DNA of 54,141 nt. Source: Chloroflexota bacterium (GTDB taxonomy: Bacteria; Chloroflexota; Dehalococcoidia; Lucifugimonadales; UBA3495). The notes under the pieces were generated by a model. The model was not told where the DNA came from, ran no database searches, and saw nothing but the letters and a program-made list of their open reading frames with translations. A program made the position numbers and the translations under genes. The first letter of the stretch is position 1. Each line of letters opens with the position of its first letter. Where the stretch lies: assembly GCA_026710825.1 (NCBI GenBank), contig JAPOQH010000084.1, positions 1 through 54,141 on the forward strand. Reading direction: 5' to 3'. Below are positions 38,223-47,250 of the stretch, one piece after another.

Positions 38223-39848
38223 TCAGTCGTGCATGAAGTCCTGTATGTCAGCGGGCAGCGGTTCGTACTTGGGAATTTCGGTGATCACAGCCTGCGTGGT
38301 CAGCAACATGCCAGCAACCGAACCGGCGTTTCGCAGCGCCGATCGTGTGACTTTGGCCGGGTCGATGATGCCCCGTGCCACCAACGCGGTGTAATCGCCG
38401 CGGTCGGCGTCGAATCCGTAGTCGCCCTCGCCATTGCGAACATTTTCGACGACTACTTGGCCCTTGTAGCCTGCGTTTTGAGCGATGGTTGTGAGCGGAG
38501 CTTCAAGGGCTTCCCGGCCCAGCCGTATCCCAACTGCCTCGTCGCCAGCGGCGCTGCCGATCATGCTATCCAGGGCGGCCTGGGCCCGCAGAAGGGTTAC
38601 GCCGCCGCCGGGGATAACCCCCTCTTCAACCGCGGCCCGCGTGGACGCCAACGCATCCTCAGTGCGGCTTTTGCGCTCATTGAGTTCCGGCTCAGTAGCG
38701 GCCCCGACTTTGATCACGGCGACCCCGCCCGCGAGGTTCGCCAGACGTTCCTGCAGTTTTTCCCGATCGTAGTCCGATGTCGTTTCCTCGATCTGCACAC
38801 GAAGCTCGGCTACTCGGCCGGCGATGTCGTCCTCGTGCCCGCGGCCTTCCACTATGGTTGTATCATCCTTGGTCGCCAATACTCGGCGAGCGGAACCAAG
38901 CTGCTCAATCGAAATGTCATCGAGGCGCATGCCGGCGTCGGTGGTGATAACGGTGCCGCCGGTGACGATCGCGAGGTCCTCCAACAGCGCCTTGCGGCGT
39001 TCGCCGAATCCAGGGGCTTTGACGGCGAGGCTGCTTACGGTGCCCCTCAGCCTGTTTACCACCAGGGTAGCCAGGGCTTCGCCCTCCACATCCTCTGCGA
39101 TTATCACCAGGGGGCGGCGTCCTCCCTGTGCGACCGCCTCGAGGGTAGGCACTACATCAGCCGCGGATGACAGTTTTTGGTCGGTCAACAGAAAGAGAGG
39201 TTCGTCCAGTGCAACCTCCATCCGGTCCGTGTCGGTGACGAAATGGGGCGAGAGATAGCCCCGGTCGAGCCGCATGCCCTCAACCACATCAAGCTCATCG
39301 GTCAGACCGCGGCTTTCCTCCACGGTGATAATTCCCTCGCGTCCCACCTTGTCCATCGCATCTGCGATCAGTTCGGCAATGGCTTCCTCGTGAGCAGACA
39401 AAGCTGCGACACGCGCGACCTGCTCCCGACTATCAACGGCTACTGCCTGAGAGCTGATGTGGTTGCTCACCGCGCTGACCGCCTGGTCAATACCGGATTT
39501 CAGGGCCAGCGGATTGGCTCCGGCAGCCACGTTCATGAAGCCGCCCTGGATGATAGAGCGCGCTAACACTACGGAGGTGGTGGTACCATCGCCAACGACA
39601 TCGTTAGTCTTTGCAGCCGCCTCCTTGACCACCTGTGCACCCATGTTTTCATAAGGGTCCGGAAGCTCCACTTCCTTGGCGATGGTCACGCCGTCGCTGC
39701 AGACGACCGGCAGCGTCCACACACGGCCCAATATCACATTCCTACCGCTGGGACCCAACGTCAGGGCAACCACACGCCCCAATTGGTCCACCCCGCTCAT
39801 CAAACTTTGGCGGGCATCCTCATCGAAAATTAGCTGCTTTTCAGGCAT
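38223..39848 (-). CDS. groL: chaperonin GroEL, solitary and with divergent tail
   Basis: Forms the 14-mer folding chamber that works with GroES. ATP-site motifs TLGPSGRNV (Ser where E. coli has Lys), VGDGTTTSVVLA and PGGGVTLLRAQ are present. KVGAATEPELNERKSR is the family signature. The 541 residues end IPKYEPLPADIQDFMHD, without the Gly-Gly-Met tail. No groES lies next to it, so it may be one of several copies. A promoter lies 128 bases upstream and no CIRCE element is seen. Confidence 0.95.
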   Translation of the reverse strand: MPEKQLIFDEDARQSLMSGVDQLGRVVALTLGPSGRNVILGRVWTLPVVCSDGVTIAKEVELPDPYENMGAQVVKEAAAKTNDVVGDGTTTSVVLARSIIQGGFMNVAAGANPLALKSGIDQAVSAVSNHISSQAVAVDSREQVARVAALSAHEEAIAELIADAMDKVGREGIITVEESRGLTDELDVVEGMRLDRGYLSPHFVTDTDRMEVALDEPLFLLTDQKLSSAADVVPTLEAVAQGGRRPLVIIAEDVEGEALATLVVNRLRGTVSSLAVKAPGFGERRKALLEDLAIVTGGTVITTDAGMRLDDISIEQLGSARRVLATKDDTTIVEGRGHEDDIAGRVAELRVQIEETTSDYDREKLQERLANLAGGVAVIKVGAATEPELNERKSRTEDALASTRAAVEEGVIPGGGVTLLRAQAALDSMIGSAAGDEAVGIRLGREALEAPLTTIAQNAGYKGQVVVENVRNGEGDYGFDADRGDYTALVARGIIDPAKVTRSALRNAGSVAGMLLTTQAVITEIPKYEPLPADIQDFMHD

Positions 39849-39952
39849 TGTGGGAATCCTCCGGTCAGGGCAGATTGATATGCATGATTCGCCAGAAAGT
39901 GACGATATTTTCCGTGGATAAGTGATCGAATCGTGCCACGTTGTGCTCTCTA

Positions 39953-39981
39953 ATTGTCCGCAACGTACGGAGCATTGTCAA
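39953..39981 (-). promoter_or_regulatory. sigma70-type promoter of groEL
   Basis: TTGACA (39981-39976), 17 bases, GACAAT (39958-39953). The -35 lies in an inverted repeat shared with the divergent rpsT promoter. Confidence 0.6.
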
Positions 39982-39996
39982 CCGACGGATGACAAT
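39974..39996. promoter_or_regulatory. inverted repeat in the groEL-rpsT divergent promoter
   Basis: ATTGTCA-N9-TGACAAT. The 9-base spacing equals that of CIRCE, but the arm sequence differs. The arms coincide with the two back-to-back -35 elements, which may fully explain the symmetry, or a regulator may bind here and control both genes. Confidence 0.45.
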
Positions 39997-40017
39997 TCGG
40001 TCACGCTCTGATAACAT
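39989..40017 (+). promoter_or_regulatory. candidate promoter of rpsT
   Basis: ATGACA (39989-39994), 17 bases, TAACAT (40012-40017); the expected start near 40024 leaves a leader of about 27 bases before TTG 40051. Confidence 0.45.
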
Positions 40018-40050
40018 CCTATGCTCAGACTAGTCTACAGGAGCGCACCC

Positions 40051-40305
40051 TTGCCTGCACAGAAGGCCCACCGCCAATCAGTGAAACGTTACGCGCGCAA
40101 CTTGAGCGTGCGCCGCGCAACACGCAGCGCCATCGGCCGAGCGCGCCGAGCGATTGCCGCGAGAACCCCCGAAAGCGAAGACGAAGTACGAAGAGCCATG
40201 CGGCAATTGGATATCGCCGCCCGCAAAGGGGTACTCCACAAGAACAATGCATCCCGGCGCAAAGCTCGCTTGGCAGCTGCATTGAACCGCATTTCAACAG
40301 AGTAG
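40051..40305 (+). CDS. rpsT: 30S ribosomal protein S20
   Basis: S20 binds the bottom of the 16S rRNA body. Translation probably starts at TTG 40051 (MPAQKAHRQSVKRYARN), with AGGAG eight bases upstream, giving 84 residues; the in-frame ATG at 40021 would add ten unrelated residues and lies too near the promoter. The three-helix pattern with AARKGVLHKNNASRRKARLA is typical. A non-AUG start also occurs in E. coli rpsT (UUG). Confidence 0.93.
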   Translation: MPAQKAHRQSVKRYARNLSVRRATRSAIGRARRAIAARTPESEDEVRRAMRQLDIAARKGVLHKNNASRRKARLAAALNRISTE

Positions 40306-40350
40306 TTGTCGCTTCCATCGGTTCGGTGACAAAAAGGTTGTCCCCACGGG

Positions 40351-40390
40351 CCGGCGTGTCGAACACGCCGGTCGTTTCGTTTTCAGGCCA
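40351..40390 (+). terminator. terminator after rpsT
   Basis: CCGGCGTG-TCGAA-CACGCCGG (40351-40371) is a perfect 8-bp stem, followed by TCGTTTCGTTTTC. Confidence 0.8.
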
Positions 40391-40419
40391 CGACAGCGTC
40401 CACCGTGCCATGATTCGCG

Positions 40420-40448
40420 TTGACAGGTAGACCACTCTTGGGTATTAT
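40420..40448 (+). promoter_or_regulatory. sigma70-type promoter of lexA
   Basis: TTGACA (40420-40425), exactly 17 bases, TATTAT (40443-40448). It is one of the best promoter matches in the window, directly followed by a palindrome. Confidence 0.8.
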
Positions 40449-40462
40449 GTTCGCAACGAACA
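40448..40462 (+). promoter_or_regulatory. candidate LexA operator (SOS box)
   Basis: TGTTCG-CAA-CGAACA, a perfect 6-bp inverted repeat overlapping the end of the -10 and the transcript start of lexA. A repressor bound here would block the promoter. GTTC/GAAC half-sites are common in LexA boxes, but this spacing differs from the Bacillus CGAAC-N4-GTTCG form. Autoregulation is inferred from position. Confidence 0.6.
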
Positions 40463-40511
40463 AAATTTCCGCACACCCGCACGGCTATTTCTGCCCAGGA
40501 GGTATCAGCCT

Positions 40512-41165
40512 ATGACAACGAAACGAGAACTGCGCCCACGCCAACAACTCATCCTCGCATACATCGAACAATTCCTCGAAGAGAACGGCATGCCGCCGAC
40601 TGTTCGCGACATTCAGCGCGGTTGTGAAATCAGCAGTACCTCAGTGGTGGATTACAACCTTCGCCTGCTCGAACGCTACGGCTATCTCAAGCGACGGTCG
40701 GAAATCGCCCGTGGGATTGAACTCCTGGACGAAACCGGTTTGCCCGTCAACGCAGGGTCAACTCGCGTGCAAATTGTTGGCAGCATCGCCGCAGGTGAAC
40801 CCATCCCCGCCTTCTCGTCCGAAGGAGCCGCCGCTGCCGCCGAATTCGACATCGTTGAGGTTCGACCAGAGCTGAAAAAGAAGCATGGCACCCTGTTTGC
40901 CCTCTCCGTCAAAGGCACATCCATGATCGATGCCCTGATCGATGATGGCGACGTCGTGGTGATCACGCCGACCAGCACCGCCCAAAACGGCGACATGGTG
41001 GTCGCATGGCTCAAAGAGGAGGAGGAAGCCACACTCAAGAAGTTTTACCGCGAAGGCAGCCGTGTTCGCCTGCAGCCTGCCAACAGCACTATGGAACCCA
41101 TCTACGCAACCGCCGCTAACGTCGAGGTTCGTGGTCGGGTCGTAGAGGTGTTGCGCCAGTTCTGA
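40512..41165 (+). CDS. lexA: LexA repressor
   Basis: Represses SOS genes until RecA-triggered self-cleavage. The N-terminal winged-helix domain is seen (LRPRQQLILAYIEQFLEENG, TVRDIQRGCEISSTSVV). The cleavage bond is Ala94-Gly95 in SIAAGEP. The catalytic dyad is Ser137 (VKGTSMIDALI) and Lys176 (ATLKKFYR). At 217 residues it is normal length. AGGAGG precedes the ATG at nine bases. A strong promoter and palindrome lie upstream. Confidence 0.96.
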   Translation: MTTKRELRPRQQLILAYIEQFLEENGMPPTVRDIQRGCEISSTSVVDYNLRLLERYGYLKRRSEIARGIELLDETGLPVNAGSTRVQIVGSIAAGEPIPAFSSEGAAAAAEFDIVEVRPELKKKHGTLFALSVKGTSMIDALIDDGDVVVITPTSTAQNGDMVVAWLKEEEEATLKKFYREGSRVRLQPANSTMEPIYATAANVEVRGRVVEVLRQF

Positions 41166-41186
41166 GGTGCGTAAAATCTGGGTTTC

Positions 41187-41223
41187 GGGGCGCGTATCGG
41201 GTCAACCGGCGTGCCCCTTTTTT
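41187..41223 (+). terminator. terminator after lexA
   Basis: GGGGCGCG...CGTGCCCC with an inner CGGGT/ACCGG stem, then TTTTTTC (41218-41223). Located between convergent lexA and the NrtS-like gene. Confidence 0.8.
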
Positions 41224-41235
41224 CATGCGCTCCGA

Positions 41236-41544
41236 TCAATTGCGGCTATTCGACAGGGCCCCGTATGTAGCAACTAGGAAGGGGACGCAGTAGGTCAACG
41301 GAATTTTCCAGGCCAGCGCCGCTGATATCTGCCCCGTCAATATGGCGTCGCCCTGATTCAACGCGGTGAGCGCAGTACCAACCACCGCACTGGCGATCAG
41401 GGAGCGTCGCAACATGGGCCAATGTCGCAGGGCGCACCTCAAACACTTCGTGATGCTGGTGGCCGCCTCGGTGGACCGAAACGTGTAACTCGCACCGCCC
41501 AGAGATTGACCACATCTCCGGCACGAAGCATCCGTAGGACTCAT
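41236..41544 (-). CDS. NrtS-like small membrane protein with zinc-ribbon N-terminus
   Basis: A 102-residue protein. The N-terminus has two Cys pairs (CRRCG and CLRC) that could bind zinc. The rest has two hydrophobic segments with ALTALNQGDAILTGQ and IPLTYCVPFLVATYGALS, which I recognise as the pattern of the NrtS nitrate/nitrite transporter family. The Cys-rich N-terminus is not part of the transporter core. It overlaps the truB stop by four bases; the link to translation genes is unexplained. Confidence 0.65.
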   Translation of the reverse strand: MSPTDASCRRCGQSLGGASYTFRSTEAATSITKCLRCALRHWPMLRRSLIASAVVGTALTALNQGDAILTGQISAALAWKIPLTYCVPFLVATYGALSNSRN

Positions 41545-42530
41545 TCCCCGTATTCCCGAGCGCCCGGAGCCTCACATGCCGAGGCATGCGGCGCGTAGGG
41601 AGAAGCCCCGCAGCTATTGAATACTTTTTTGGGTTGCCAGCATTCCACGTCCCGTTGGAACTGCAACATCGCCAGGAAAACACCATCCGGGCTATACGCC
41701 CTCCGCCACTCCTCGTCCTGCGCCAGGCACCTGTTCCCGATGCGGATGGCCTGCCCGTTTTTTATGGCCATCGCCTGTTCTCGCGTAACTCGCAACGCCT
41801 GCCAACATCTCAAAGCCCAATCCACTGGTTGGAGATGTTCATTCCAATCTCCCCTCTCAGCCGCTTCCTCCAGGTCATCCAGAGTCACGCCGTTTTCGGC
41901 GTTAAATTGGCCGCAGGACAACCTTGTCAGTTCCGTTACGTACGCGCCAACTCCCAATCCCTCGCCAAGGTCGTGGGCTATCGACCGCAGGTAAGTGCCC
42001 CGGCCGCAATCGACGGTAATCTGCAAAAACGGCAGGTCGATCCGATCTATCTGGATCGCGCTTATCATTACTGGGCGTGGCGCCCTCTCTATCACTTTTC
42101 CGGCGCGAGCCAGTTCGTACAATCGGCGACCATCCTTCTTGATGGCGCTGTACATCGGTGGCACCTGTTGGATAGCTCCGACGAATTGGACCAACGTCGA
42201 TGCTATTTCACTACGAGTGAGCGAGGCAGGGCTAGCGATCTCCTCGATATCACCTTCCGCGTCGTAGGTGTTGCTCTTTGCACCGAGGCGTACCGTCATG
42301 CGATATCGCTTGCTACCGGAAACCACCTGCTCCATGAGGCGCGTGGCTTGGCCGAAGCAGATGGGCAAAACACCCTCAGCCAACGGATCGAGGGTCCCGG
42401 CGTGCCCCACTTTTTTTCGCTGACCGGTGATCCGCTTGACCCTGCGTAGCGCCTCCATGGAGGACATCCCCACCGGTTTGTACAGGTTCAAAAAGCCGTG
42501 GATCTGCCCAGCCGGCGCGCGGGCTGTCAT
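41541..42530 (-). CDS. truB: tRNA pseudouridine-55 synthase
   Basis: Makes pseudouridine 55 in the tRNA T loop. The catalytic Asp is in HAGTLDPLAEGVLPIC near residue 47. The N-terminal GFLNLYKPVGMSS and the later CGRGTYLRSIAHDLGEGLG are family motifs. At 329 residues it is long, with about 25 C-terminal residues rich in Ala, Cys and Pro. It starts three bases after the rbfA stop, and the NrtS-like gene overlaps its end. Confidence 0.95.
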   Translation of the reverse strand: MTARAPAGQIHGFLNLYKPVGMSSMEALRRVKRITGQRKKVGHAGTLDPLAEGVLPICFGQATRLMEQVVSGSKRYRMTVRLGAKSNTYDAEGDIEEIASPASLTRSEIASTLVQFVGAIQQVPPMYSAIKKDGRRLYELARAGKVIERAPRPVMISAIQIDRIDLPFLQITVDCGRGTYLRSIAHDLGEGLGVGAYVTELTRLSCGQFNAENGVTLDDLEEAAERGDWNEHLQPVDWALRCWQALRVTREQAMAIKNGQAIRIGNRCLAQDEEWRRAYSPDGVFLAMLQFQRDVECWQPKKVFNSCGASPYAPHASACEAPGAREYGE

Positions 42531-42533
42531 GGC

Positions 42534-42929
42534 CTAACTCTGACCGGCAGATGCAGCGAGGCCACCGCTTTCCGAGGCGTCTGGCAGCGGCAGGTCGTCC
42601 ATGATTCGCATCAAGCGATCCGCTTCCATCATGGCATCATCGAGCACGAACTTCAGGAACGGGATGTAACGCAGCGAAACTCGCCCGCGCAGTTCGCGAC
42701 GCAAGAATGTAGCCGAAGACTGAATCCCGGCCAGCGCTTCCTGGCGTACAGACTCGTTGCCCATGACGCTCACGTAAACTCGCGCGGTCCTCAAGTCCGA
42801 CGCGGTGCGAACCTGGGTAATGGTAATGAGACCCTTCAGTCGCGGATCATTGACCTGAGAAGACATCAGGCTGGAGATCTCCTCACGGAGCACTCCGTTT
42901 ACTCTTTCAATGCGACGCCGGTCGGCCAT
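42534..42929 (-). CDS. rbfA: ribosome-binding factor A
   Basis: RbfA helps mature the 16S rRNA 5' end and is needed in the cold. The 131 residues contain RRIERVNGVLREEISSLM near the N-terminus, VRTASDLRTARVYVSVMG in the middle and the KH-fold helix FLRRELRGRVSLRYIPFLKF. Located between infB and truB as in most bacteria. Confidence 0.95.
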   Translation of the reverse strand: MADRRRIERVNGVLREEISSLMSSQVNDPRLKGLITITQVRTASDLRTARVYVSVMGNESVRQEALAGIQSSATFLRRELRGRVSLRYIPFLKFVLDDAMMEADRLMRIMDDLPLPDASESGGLAASAGQS

Positions 42930-43031
42930 TTCCGCCTCGGTCTAAGCTGGGGATAGGACGCTGCCCGGTGGAATAGAGGCCGCAAAGCGTACATCAGCCC
43001 ACCGGGTACGTCTGGAGGGTCGCGCCGGGGA

Positions 43032-44843
43032 TTAGTTAACCCGTTCCATGCGGTACGCCACGATGAGATCGCCTTCCGCGTAATCGTTGAACGAATCCAA
43101 AACGATACCGCACTCGGTGCCTACCGTGGCCTGGTTGATCTCATCACTGAAGTGTCGCAGGCTCCCCATATTGGTTTCGCCCACGACGTCATCGTCACGC
43201 ATGATACGCACCGTACCTTGACGCGTGATGCGACCATCCAGCACACGACAACCAGCGATTCGCAAACCGCGCCGGCCTTCGAAAATCTCCCGGACTTCGG
43301 CCCGTCCGACCACGACCTCCTGGAACTCAGGCTCCAACATTCCGTGGAGGGCTTGCTCAACATCCTCGAGAAGTCGGTAGATGATCTGGTATTCCCGGAC
43401 CTCGACGCGCAACCGCTCGGCAGTGCGCTCTGCGCCGATTTCAAACCCGACGTTGAACGCCAAAATGATTCCTCCGGAAGCCGCAGCCAGTTGTACGTCA
43501 GAGTCGCTGACCGATCCGGATCCCGAGTGGATAATCCGTGCCTTGACGTCGCCGTCAGACAATTTTTCCACGGACTGCGCTACGGCTTCCACACTACCTT
43601 GAACATCTGCTTTGAGGACCAGCACCAGTTCTTTCACATCCCCGGCGTCAATCTGCTTCACCACACTGTCCAGAGTCAGCACGGTGTCCATGTTGCCGGT
43701 GGTGGCGCGCTGACCGTGTCGGGTGGCGGTTTGGCGGGCCGTCCTTTCATCCCGCACTACCGTCAGGATATCTCCCGCCTCGGGGGTCGCGTTCAATCCG
43801 ATAACCACACACGGCGAACCCGGTGTGACGGTGTCCATCGATTCTCCGCGCTCATTGGTGATAGCGCGTACTCGGCCCCAGGCGCCACCAGCAACAATCT
43901 GATCCCCTACCTTCAGGGTTCCAGCCTGCACCAGCACAGTGGCGGTCGGTCCCCGACGACGATCCAGTGTTGCTTCGACGATCACGCCGGCGGCATCACG
44001 ATTGGGATTCGCCTTCAATTCCATGATCTCGGAAAGTACCGTCAGGTTTTCGAGCAGGTCTCCGATGCCTTCGCCGGTTTGAGCTGAGACGGGCACCGCA
44101 ATGACGTCGCCACCCCATTCTTCCACCAACAGGTTGCGCTCGCTGAGTTGGCGCTTTACCACATCGGGTTGTGCCCCCGGCAGGTCCATCTTGTTGATGG
44201 CCACGACGATGGGCACCTCTGCTGCGCGAGCATGATTGATGGCCTCATCGGTTTGAGGCATGATCCCATCATCGGCCGCCACGACCAGCACGGCGATGTC
44301 GGTGACTCTCGCCCCGCGTGAACGTATTGACGTAAACGCGGCGTGGCCGGGTGTGTCCAGGAAGGTCATCGGTTGGCCATCCCGGGCGACCTGATAAGCG
44401 CCGATGTGCTGAGTTATGCCTCCGGCTTCCTTATCAACCACCGACGTTTCCCGAATGTAGTCCAAAAGGCTGGTTTTCCCGTGGTCAACGTGGCCCAGTA
44501 TCGTTATAACCGCCGGCCGGCTCTCCATCAAGCTTTCGTCTTCTTCGTTCACGTCGCCAGCGTTAATTGCCGCAGTGTCCTCCGCAGACTCGGCGAGCCT
44601 GGTTCTCACACCATAGGCGGCCGCGGCAACGGTCGCCACCTGATGGTCAATGGCCTGGTTTACCGCGACCATTATGCCGTGCCGCATCAACTGTTTGATG
44701 ACATCCACCGGAGACTGGTCCAGAAGCTCGGACAGCTCTTTTACCGTCAGGGATTCCGGCAGTACCAAGGCTCGAGGACTGCTACGACGGGGTTCTCCGC
44801 GACGGGCCCGCCTGGGTCCCGTGGCGCGTTGTTGAGTAGTCAT
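43032..44843 (-). CDS. infB: translation initiation factor IF-2, short form
   Basis: IF-2 brings initiator tRNA to the 30S subunit. The G domain shows [28 protein letters not shown] and NKMDL. The ATG at 44843 (MTTQQRATG) has GGAGGTG six bases upstream and gives 603 residues; the track-like longer start at 44852 lies in the ribosome-binding site. The long N-terminal repeat region of E. coli IF-2 is absent, leaving one IF2-N domain ([20 protein letters not shown]). C-terminal domains are complete. Confidence 0.96.
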   Translation of the reverse strand: MTTQQRATGPRRARRGEPRRSSPRALVLPESLTVKELSELLDQSPVDVIKQLMRHGIMVAVNQAIDHQVATVAAAAYGVRTRLAESAEDTAAINAGDVNEEDESLMESRPAVITILGHVDHGKTSLLDYIRETSVVDKEAGGITQHIGAYQVARDGQPMTFLDTPGHAAFTSIRSRGARVTDIAVLVVAADDGIMPQTDEAINHARAAEVPIVVAINKMDLPGAQPDVVKRQLSERNLLVEEWGGDVIAVPVSAQTGEGIGDLLENLTVLSEIMELKANPNRDAAGVIVEATLDRRRGPTATVLVQAGTLKVGDQIVAGGAWGRVRAITNERGESMDTVTPGSPCVVIGLNATPEAGDILTVVRDERTARQTATRHGQRATTGNMDTVLTLDSVVKQIDAGDVKELVLVLKADVQGSVEAVAQSVEKLSDGDVKARIIHSGSGSVSDSDVQLAAASGGIILAFNVGFEIGAERTAERLRVEVREYQIIYRLLEDVEQALHGMLEPEFQEVVVGRAEVREIFEGRRGLRIAGCRVLDGRITRQGTVRIMRDDDVVGETNMGSLRHFSDEINQATVGTECGIVLDSFNDYAEGDLIVAYRMERVN

Positions 44844-44897
44844 AAGTAACACCTCCTCATTCCGGTCAATCCACCTGAGCTTGCCGAGTACGACAGG

Positions 44898-45233
44898 TCA
44901 GCCGGGCGCACCCGTCGATTCACGGGCGACCCTTCCAGTCCCGAGGTTTGCCCCGCCGGATTGGATAATCTCAATATAGTAATTTTGGAGCGCCTCCAAA
45001 TCAGCGTCGGAGACCTGGATCCGCAGACTGCGGGCCAAGGCTCGTTTCGCCAAACCACTCTCCCAGCACGACACCCTGCTACAAAGGTATGCGCCCCTGC
45101 CGTTGGCTCGTCCAGTAGGATCTGGCACCACCAAACCGTCCGGTGTTCGAACGATTCGCACCAGAGCGCCTTTCGGCCCTTTCTGGCCGCAGGCTATACA
45201 GCTTCTTTCCGGTATGTGTGGCTTTTTCGGAAT
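44898..45233 (-). CDS. ylxR: YlxR family RNA-binding protein with non-standard start
   Basis: YlxR (DUF448) binds nucleic acid and modulates RNase P or transcription in some bacteria. The conserved core VRIVRTPDGLVVPDPTGRAN and GRGAYLCSR is clear, but the first GTG (45161) would cut off the conserved Cys motif RSCIACGQKGPKGA that lies upstream in the same frame. Between that motif and the stop at 45263-45261 no ATG, GTG or TTG occurs. ATT at 45233 is the best start candidate and gives 111 residues. It follows nusA and precedes infB. Confidence 0.8.
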   Translation of the reverse strand: MPKKPHIPERSCIACGQKGPKGALVRIVRTPDGLVVPDPTGRANGRGAYLCSRVSCWESGLAKRALARSLRIQVSDADLEALQNYYIEIIQSGGANLGTGRVARESTGAPG

Positions 45234-45284
45234 TCCGGTTACCTGATTCCTGCGTCCGAGTTACTCCGGCGAGTTTGGATAGCT

Positions 45285-47087
45285 TTATCGCCGGCGCGGA
45301 CCGGGTCCTCGCGCACCGGGGACGTTGCCGCCACGGCGATTCCCACCGCCTCGGCGACGGCGCCCAGTGTTGCCCCTGAGGTCGCCGACGATATCTTCGG
45401 CGAATCGGATCTTGCCGGCATCGGGCGCCAAGTTCGGCAAGCCGGCCAACAGGTCGTTCATTTCTTCGTCGAGGATTTCACCTTCCTCCTCCTCGTCATC
45501 CTCTTCCTCTTCGTCGGCCTCGACAACGTCAACCAAAGTCAGGTCATCCAGCGCATCCACGCTGAGACCTGCCGGTTCAGTTTCCGTTTCCGCCTGCATT
45601 TCAGCCTGGGCAGCGGCAGCTTGTTCTTCGGCCATCAATTCGGCAAGGAGCGCTTCTTCGTCGTAATCCACTGCGGGCTCAACATCGGCCTCTACCGACA
45701 CGGGATCGGCGACGATGATTTCGCTCTCGCCGACGACGGCTGGCGCTTCAGCCACTACGGCCACTTCAATCTGCTCAGGCTCTTCGCTTGCAATGACTTC
45801 CTCGGGAGACTGGACGGCCAAGCCGGTTTCCGCGATAGCGGCCTCCGCAGCTGCAACCACCGGCAATGTTTCAACTTCCGGTTCCACCTCCGGGGCCGCC
45901 AGTTGTGCCTCGGCTTCAGCCTGCGCGGCTGCGGCAGCTTCAGCCGCAGCGAGCGCGGTAGCAGCGGCGGCACGTTCGGCTGCGATGCGCGCGGCTTCCG
46001 CAGCACGGACAGCGCGCAAGGCTTCCCATTGCTCGACGTTCTTTATGTCCAACCGCCATCCGGTAAGCCTGGCCGCCAACTTGGCGTTTTGTCCGTCCCT
46101 ACCAATGGCCAGCGACATCTGACTTTCGGGCACCACCACGTATGCGGTGCGGTCATCCTCTTCCAATTCCACTGCTCCCACGTCGGCGGGACTGAGAGCG
46201 CGAGAAATTAGCACCTGCGGATTTTGGTCCCATTCGATGACGTCTATCTTTTCGCCCTGTAATTCGTTGACGATGCTCTGGATGCGGTTGCCCCGCAGGC
46301 CGATGCATGAACCGACCGGGTCTACACCCTCCTGATGCGACGCCACCGCCACTTTGCTGCGCACTCCGGGATCCCTGGCGATGGCGCGGATTTCCACCGT
46401 GCCATTGCTGATTTCGGGTACTTCGGCTTCCATCAGCCTGCGCAACAGGTCACGGTGGGACCGACTGACCACGACCTCCGGGCCGCGGGTGGTTTGTTGG
46501 ACTTCAACCAACAACACCTTGAGGTTCTGTCCCTTGCGATACCGTTCGTTGGATACCTGGTTATCGGGACGCATGATACCGCGCGCTCGATTTTGATTCT
46601 GAGCCTGGTGGGGATTCAGATTGATGAAAACCGTCGGGCCCTTCTCAATGCTCTCAACGCTGCCGCTGATTATTTCGCCCTGGTACCCCGAGTATTCTTC
46701 GAACGTCTTCTCCCTTTCCGCCTCTCGCAATCCCTGCATCAAAACCTGGCGAGCGGTTTGGGCGGAGATCCGGCTGGTGTCATACGAAACCTCTTCGGAC
46801 TCCGGGATTTCTGTATCGACCTGCGCCGTCGGGGAAAGTCTCAATGCCTCGGCCAATAAAATCTCGGTTTCGGGATCTTCCACCTCTTCGACGACCATCC
46901 TCAACGGGAAGATGCTGATGTCGCCGGTGTTCGGATTGAGCTTCACCGACAGGTTTTTGGCCCCGGCAACGCTGTCCCGGCGGAACGCGGTAGCCAATGC
47001 GACCTCAACCTTATTGAGCACCAATTCCTTTCGTAGCCCGCGTTCGGCGGATAACTGATTCAACGCCATCATGAAATCGCTTTTCAT
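45285..47087 (-). CDS. nusA: transcription factor NusA with long Ala/Glu-rich and RGG tail
   Basis: NusA controls pausing, termination and antitermination. Its parts are an N-terminal domain with [18 protein letters not shown], an S1 domain ([20 protein letters not shown]) and two KH domains ([20 protein letters not shown] and [20 protein letters not shown]), ending near residue 350. The remaining ~250 residues are unusual. First come Ala/Glu-rich helices ([20 protein letters not shown]), then an acidic run ([13 protein letters not shown]), then an Arg/Gly tail ([13 protein letters not shown]). Total is 600 residues. Confidence 0.96.
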   Translation of the reverse strand: MKSDFMMALNQLSAERGLRKELVLNKVEVALATAFRRDSVAGAKNLSVKLNPNTGDISIFPLRMVVEEVEDPETEILLAEALRLSPTAQVDTEIPESEEVSYDTSRISAQTARQVLMQGLREAEREKTFEEYSGYQGEIISGSVESIEKGPTVFINLNPHQAQNQNRARGIMRPDNQVSNERYRKGQNLKVLLVEVQQTTRGPEVVVSRSHRDLLRRLMEAEVPEISNGTVEIRAIARDPGVRSKVAVASHQEGVDPVGSCIGLRGNRIQSIVNELQGEKIDVIEWDQNPQVLISRALSPADVGAVELEEDDRTAYVVVPESQMSLAIGRDGQNAKLAARLTGWRLDIKNVEQWEALRAVRAAEAARIAAERAAAATALAAAEAAAAAQAEAEAQLAAPEVEPEVETLPVVAAAEAAIAETGLAVQSPEEVIASEEPEQIEVAVVAEAPAVVGESEIIVADPVSVEADVEPAVDYDEEALLAELMAEEQAAAAQAEMQAETETEPAGLSVDALDDLTLVDVVEADEEEEDDEEEEGEILDEEMNDLLAGLPNLAPDAGKIRFAEDIVGDLRGNTGRRRRGGGNRRGGNVPGARGPGPRRR

Positions 47088-47143
47088 GGTTGTCCTCCGC
47101 TAGCCGAACGATCAAATTTTCAACGATGCCCCGTCCAAATTGA

Positions 47144-47172
47144 TAGAAATAAGGCGGGTCTACGCCCCGCCT
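47144..47172 (-). terminator. attenuator-like hairpin in the nusA leader
   Basis: AGGCGGG (arm 47152-47158) pairs with CCCGCCT (47166-47172). On the - strand the hairpin runs directly into TTATTTCTA. It lies inside the predicted 157-base nusA leader, about 65 bases before the ATG, downstream of the nusA promoter. It could terminate early transcription and so regulate nusA. Confidence 0.55.
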
Positions 47173-47250
47173 GAACTATCCTTGAACCTCTCGTTGCAGG
47201 TCTATGACACCAAGTCATCGTTTCCCACAACAGGGCGTTTGTGTGGCCGA

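Noticed and set aside
39849..40020. CIRCE/HrcA operator before groEL
   Set aside because: No TTAGCACTC-N9-GAGTGCTAA match; only the unrelated ATTGTCA-N9-TGACAAT repeat is present.
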